From the NCBI GenBank assembly GCA_900317865.1, contig ONIK01000042.1, positions 1 to 14,664 on the forward strand: DNA of 14,664 nt. Reading direction: 5' to 3'. Position 1 is the first letter of the stretch. Each line of letters opens with the position of its first letter. This DNA is from an uncultured Methanobrevibacter sp. (GTDB taxonomy: Archaea > Methanobacteriota > Methanobacteria > Methanobacteriales > Methanobacteriaceae). The position numbers and the translations under genes are program-made. A model generated the notes under the pieces. That model ran no database searches. It was given only the letters and a program-made list of their open reading frames with translations, and was not told the origin of the DNA. Positions 12,436 through 14,664 of this stretch are shown here, one piece after another.

Positions 12436-14178
12436 ATGAATGAAAAAATTGATTTGGTTTCACTACCTAAAAAATCTTTCTGGAAATTAAGCCTACCTAT
12501 TATAGCTTTTTGTATTTTTGATGCCATTTATGGTATTGTTGATATGGTATGGGTATCTAAAATAAGCATTGAAGCCTTTTTTGCAATCGGTGTTTCAATA
12601 CCTTTTGTTTCACTTATTTTTTCCTTCGGTGACTCTATTGGTCAGGGAACTAATTCAATTATGTCTCGTTTTATAGGATCGGGGGATTATGAAAGTGCAT
12701 ATAATTCATTAATTCACGGTATGTTAGTATCCAATATAATATGTCTTTTTATAATATTATGTGCTTTATTCGCCCAAGGAATATTATTTTATATAAATCA
12801 GGCACAAACATACATTTTAGCCTTTGATTATTTAATTCCTATTGTAGTTTTTGCATACATATTTATTTTTGTTAATCTATTTTCTGAAACTTTACAGGCA
12901 GAAGGAAATTCAAGAATTCCGACCATAGTTATGATATCATGCAATATTTTAAATATGATATTAGATCCTATTTTTATTTTTAACCTTAATTTAGGAATTA
13001 AAGGAGCTGCCTATGCTACTGTATTATCTGCATTAATTGGCTTTATTGCTTTTCTTTTTATATATTTATCCGGAAGAACAAAAGTTCCTTTATCATTAAA
13101 ATACTTTAAATTCCGTTCATATATACTCATTGAAATTGTCAAAGTTGCCCTTCCTAATTTCCTGGACAATGGATTATGGGCCTTCTCAGCATCATTTATT
13201 AATGCAATGTTAATAACGACTACCGGTGAGATAGGACCAATTCTTTATTCCATAACAAATAAAATAAAAACATTATTGGTTTCACCAACTAGAGGGTATG
13301 GAAGGGCATTAATGAGTGTTACAGGTCATTTATTCGGTGCACATAAATTCGATGAACTGAATAAAATGTATAAATATGTGATTGAAGTATCATTCATAAC
13401 TACTCTCGTAGTAATGATAGCATTTATAATTGTACGTGATTATGCATTTAGTTTATTTTCCATTAATGGAATGGAAACAGAAGTATTTTGGATAGCAATT
13501 TTCGGAACTATTATGATGCTTACAATTCCATTTTCCATGATTTCCGGGAAAATGTTAGACGGTTTCGGAAAAAGTATGTACTCATTATTTTTTACAGTTG
13601 TAAAAATTGGACTTGAAGTGGCTTTTATATATGGATTATATATCACATTATTACCTGATGGCCGCTGTGTCCTGATTGGATTAACAGTCAGTGAGATATT
13701 AAGCGCAATTATATATTATCTATTCTTAAGACACTTATTCAAGAATTTTGATAAAGAATATAAAGACAAAAAGACTGTTAAAACATTCGATTCCGATGAT
13801 GAAAATAGGTCTTCTAAAGATACAGAAGACAAAGTAACAGGTAATGAAAAAAATAAGATCATTAAAAGAATTCCACTAATTATAGGATTGATTGCTTTGA
13901 GTATTGTTGTAATAGAGATATTATATTTGCCTATTAAGTTAAATAATTTTCCTCTATTAATAGGTGGAATATTTTCCTTAATTATCGGTGCATTCAGCAT
14001 ATATCTAATGGAAAGATTAAATAAACCAATGCTTTCTATATTTGGATTTATTTCAGCTGCTGTCATACTTTTCATATTTATGGGTAAACATGGTTATATA
14101 TCCACTCTTTTATTTGTAGTTACTGCAGTCTTAATACTGTATATTAAATTAATCGTGAAAAAATTAAAAAATGAATAA
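12436..14178 (+). CDS. MATE family transporter with extra C-terminal membrane domain
   Basis: A MATE efflux protein of 580 residues, about 120 longer than the usual 450-460 and than the other MATE protein in this window. Residues 1-435 contain the normal fold: LSLPIIAFCIFDAIYGIVDMVWV (18-40), SFGDSIGQGTNSIMSRFIGSGD (63-84), ETLQAEGNSRIPT (151-163), and NMILDPIFIFNLNLGIKGAAYAT (173-195), the MATE signature. A charged, low-complexity linker (about 438-477) follows, then four predicted membrane helices (about 479-500, 505-525, 531-550, 553-575) with a basic end KKLKNE. I do not recognise this tail; it may couple the pump to a partner or modulate it. Only 34 bp separate it from the next gene and no T-rich terminator is seen, so read-through is possible. 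Substrate unknown. Confidence 0.9.
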   Translation: MNEKIDLVSLPKKSFWKLSLPIIAFCIFDAIYGIVDMVWVSKISIEAFFAIGVSIPFVSLIFSFGDSIGQGTNSIMSRFIGSGDYESAYNSLIHGMLVSNIICLFIILCALFAQGILFYINQAQTYILAFDYLIPIVVFAYIFIFVNLFSETLQAEGNSRIPTIVMISCNILNMILDPIFIFNLNLGIKGAAYATVLSALIGFIAFLFIYLSGRTKVPLSLKYFKFRSYILIEIVKVALPNFLDNGLWAFSASFINAMLITTTGEIGPILYSITNKIKTLLVSPTRGYGRALMSVTGHLFGAHKFDELNKMYKYVIEVSFITTLVVMIAFIIVRDYAFSLFSINGMETEVFWIAIFGTIMMLTIPFSMISGKMLDGFGKSMYSLFFTVVKIGLEVAFIYGLYITLLPDGRCVLIGLTVSEILSAIIYYLFLRHLFKNFDKEYKDKKTVKTFDSDDENRSSKDTEDKVTGNEKNKIIKRIPLIIGLIALSIVVIEILYLPIKLNNFPLLIGGIFSLIIGAFSIYLMERLNKPMLSIFGFISAAVILFIFMGKHGYISTLLFVVTAVLILYIKLIVKKLKNE

Positions 14179-14212
14179 AAAATTAAATATTATAAATAAA
14201 AAAGATTAAAAT

Positions 14213-14664
14213 ATGAATTTAAATAATAATCAGAAATATCTATTCTCATTTATAACAGCACTTTTAATTTCATTTTTTGCAGAAGTTTATTTGACTGCTG
14301 TTAGTTGCAGATTAAATATTAATGATTTTTTCCCTTTATTTTCATTTAAAAAACTTATAGTATTATTTATTTTATCATTTATACTGTTTAGAATACTATA
14401 TGATAATGAGTTAAGACAAAAAGTATTGGATTTTATTTATAAATACAGATATTACTTATCAGTATTAATTATTGCAGTTTGTGTAATTTTTCAAATTCAT
14501 GGCTCTTCTATTAACGAGCTTAATCTTTTCGGGATAAAACACAATTTAATAGCTGGTATTTCAAGATCAATGAGATCAGATGAATATCTGGTTAACACAA
14601 TGTTTGCATTTTCCCAATACCATAACGGATTCGGTTATTTTTCCGATATTGTTAGAGCCACACC
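14213..14664 (+). CDS. Membrane protein, N-terminal part (cut by window end)
   Basis: An open frame from ATG 14213 runs without a stop to the window edge, giving 150 residues. Three hydrophobic helices are visible (about 8-30, 46-63 and 79-96). After them comes SRSMRSDEYLVNTMFAFSQYHN (118-139). A similar pattern, 'RSDEW.V.TP...SQ', occurs in large multi-spanning membrane proteins related to glycosyltransferase or YfhO-like families, so this may be the start of such a protein; that is a weak inference. There is no Shine-Dalgarno, and the A/T stretches at 14181-14198 are poor TATA candidates. It could be read through from the MATE gene 34 bp upstream. Confidence 0.7.
   Translation, partial: MNLNNNQKYLFSFITALLISFFAEVYLTAVSCRLNINDFFPLFSFKKLIVLFILSFILFRILYDNELRQKVLDFIYKYRYYLSVLIIAVCVIFQIHGSSINELNLFGIKHNLIAGISRSMRSDEYLVNTMFAFSQYHNGFGYFSDIVRAT

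Noticed and set aside
13716..14075. 119-residue open frame on the minus strand
   Set aside because: Antisense to the MATE linker and tail, where AT-rich codons leave few stops; no supporting signal.

Overview
The window looks like chromosome of a methanogenic archaeon of the Methanobacteriales, most likely a Methanobrevibacter-type host-associated species. Evidence: very AT-rich DNA; archaeal TATA boxes instead of bacterial -35/-10 elements; an Alba chromatin protein; the archaeal TrpB2 form of tryptophan synthase beta; a methanogen-type LeuA; and paired TGTACA boxes in front of trpB2, the site used by the methanogen repressor TrpY. The genus is inferred from these features, not from a database search.

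Layout, left to right. (1) The 3' end of argS (+) and a hairpin terminator. (2) A leftward three-gene operon, MATE efflux pump - MarR regulator - nitroreductase, with overlapping genes and two tandem palindromes (probable MarR operators) beside its start. (3) Divergent purD (+) for purine synthesis; it seems to share a TATA element with the MATE operon. (4) A radical SAM/helix-hairpin-helix protein (+) of a putative DNA-repair family. (5) A leftward pair: ParA ATPase and a small acidic protein that starts with a ParB-type ParA-activating peptide but lacks the ParB body. (6) A 490-bp gene-free region upstream of parA with three 47-bp repeats, about twenty copies of AAGTTA/TAACTT and a perfect 22-bp palindrome. 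(7) trpB2 (-). (8) A rightward overlapping pair: DUF1786 (ASKHA-like) and PHP-domain phosphoesterase. (9) A leftward leuA-alba operon. (10) A second MATE transporter (+) with an extra four-helix C-terminal membrane domain. (11) The start of a membrane protein cut by the window end.

Most genes are ordinary housekeeping or biosynthesis genes (argS, purD, trpB2, leuA, alba). The best candidate for an undescribed system is the block 5478-7294: a ParA ATPase, a stripped-down ParB-like partner with an acidic repeat linker and an unrecognised C-terminal domain, and an iteron-like repeat array that could be its centromere and/or operator. The regulatory sites are also clear: TRP boxes at trpB2, MarR-type palindromes between MATE and purD, and a mixture of Shine-Dalgarno-led and probably leaderless genes. 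No tRNA, rRNA, CRISPR array or insertion sequence was recognised.
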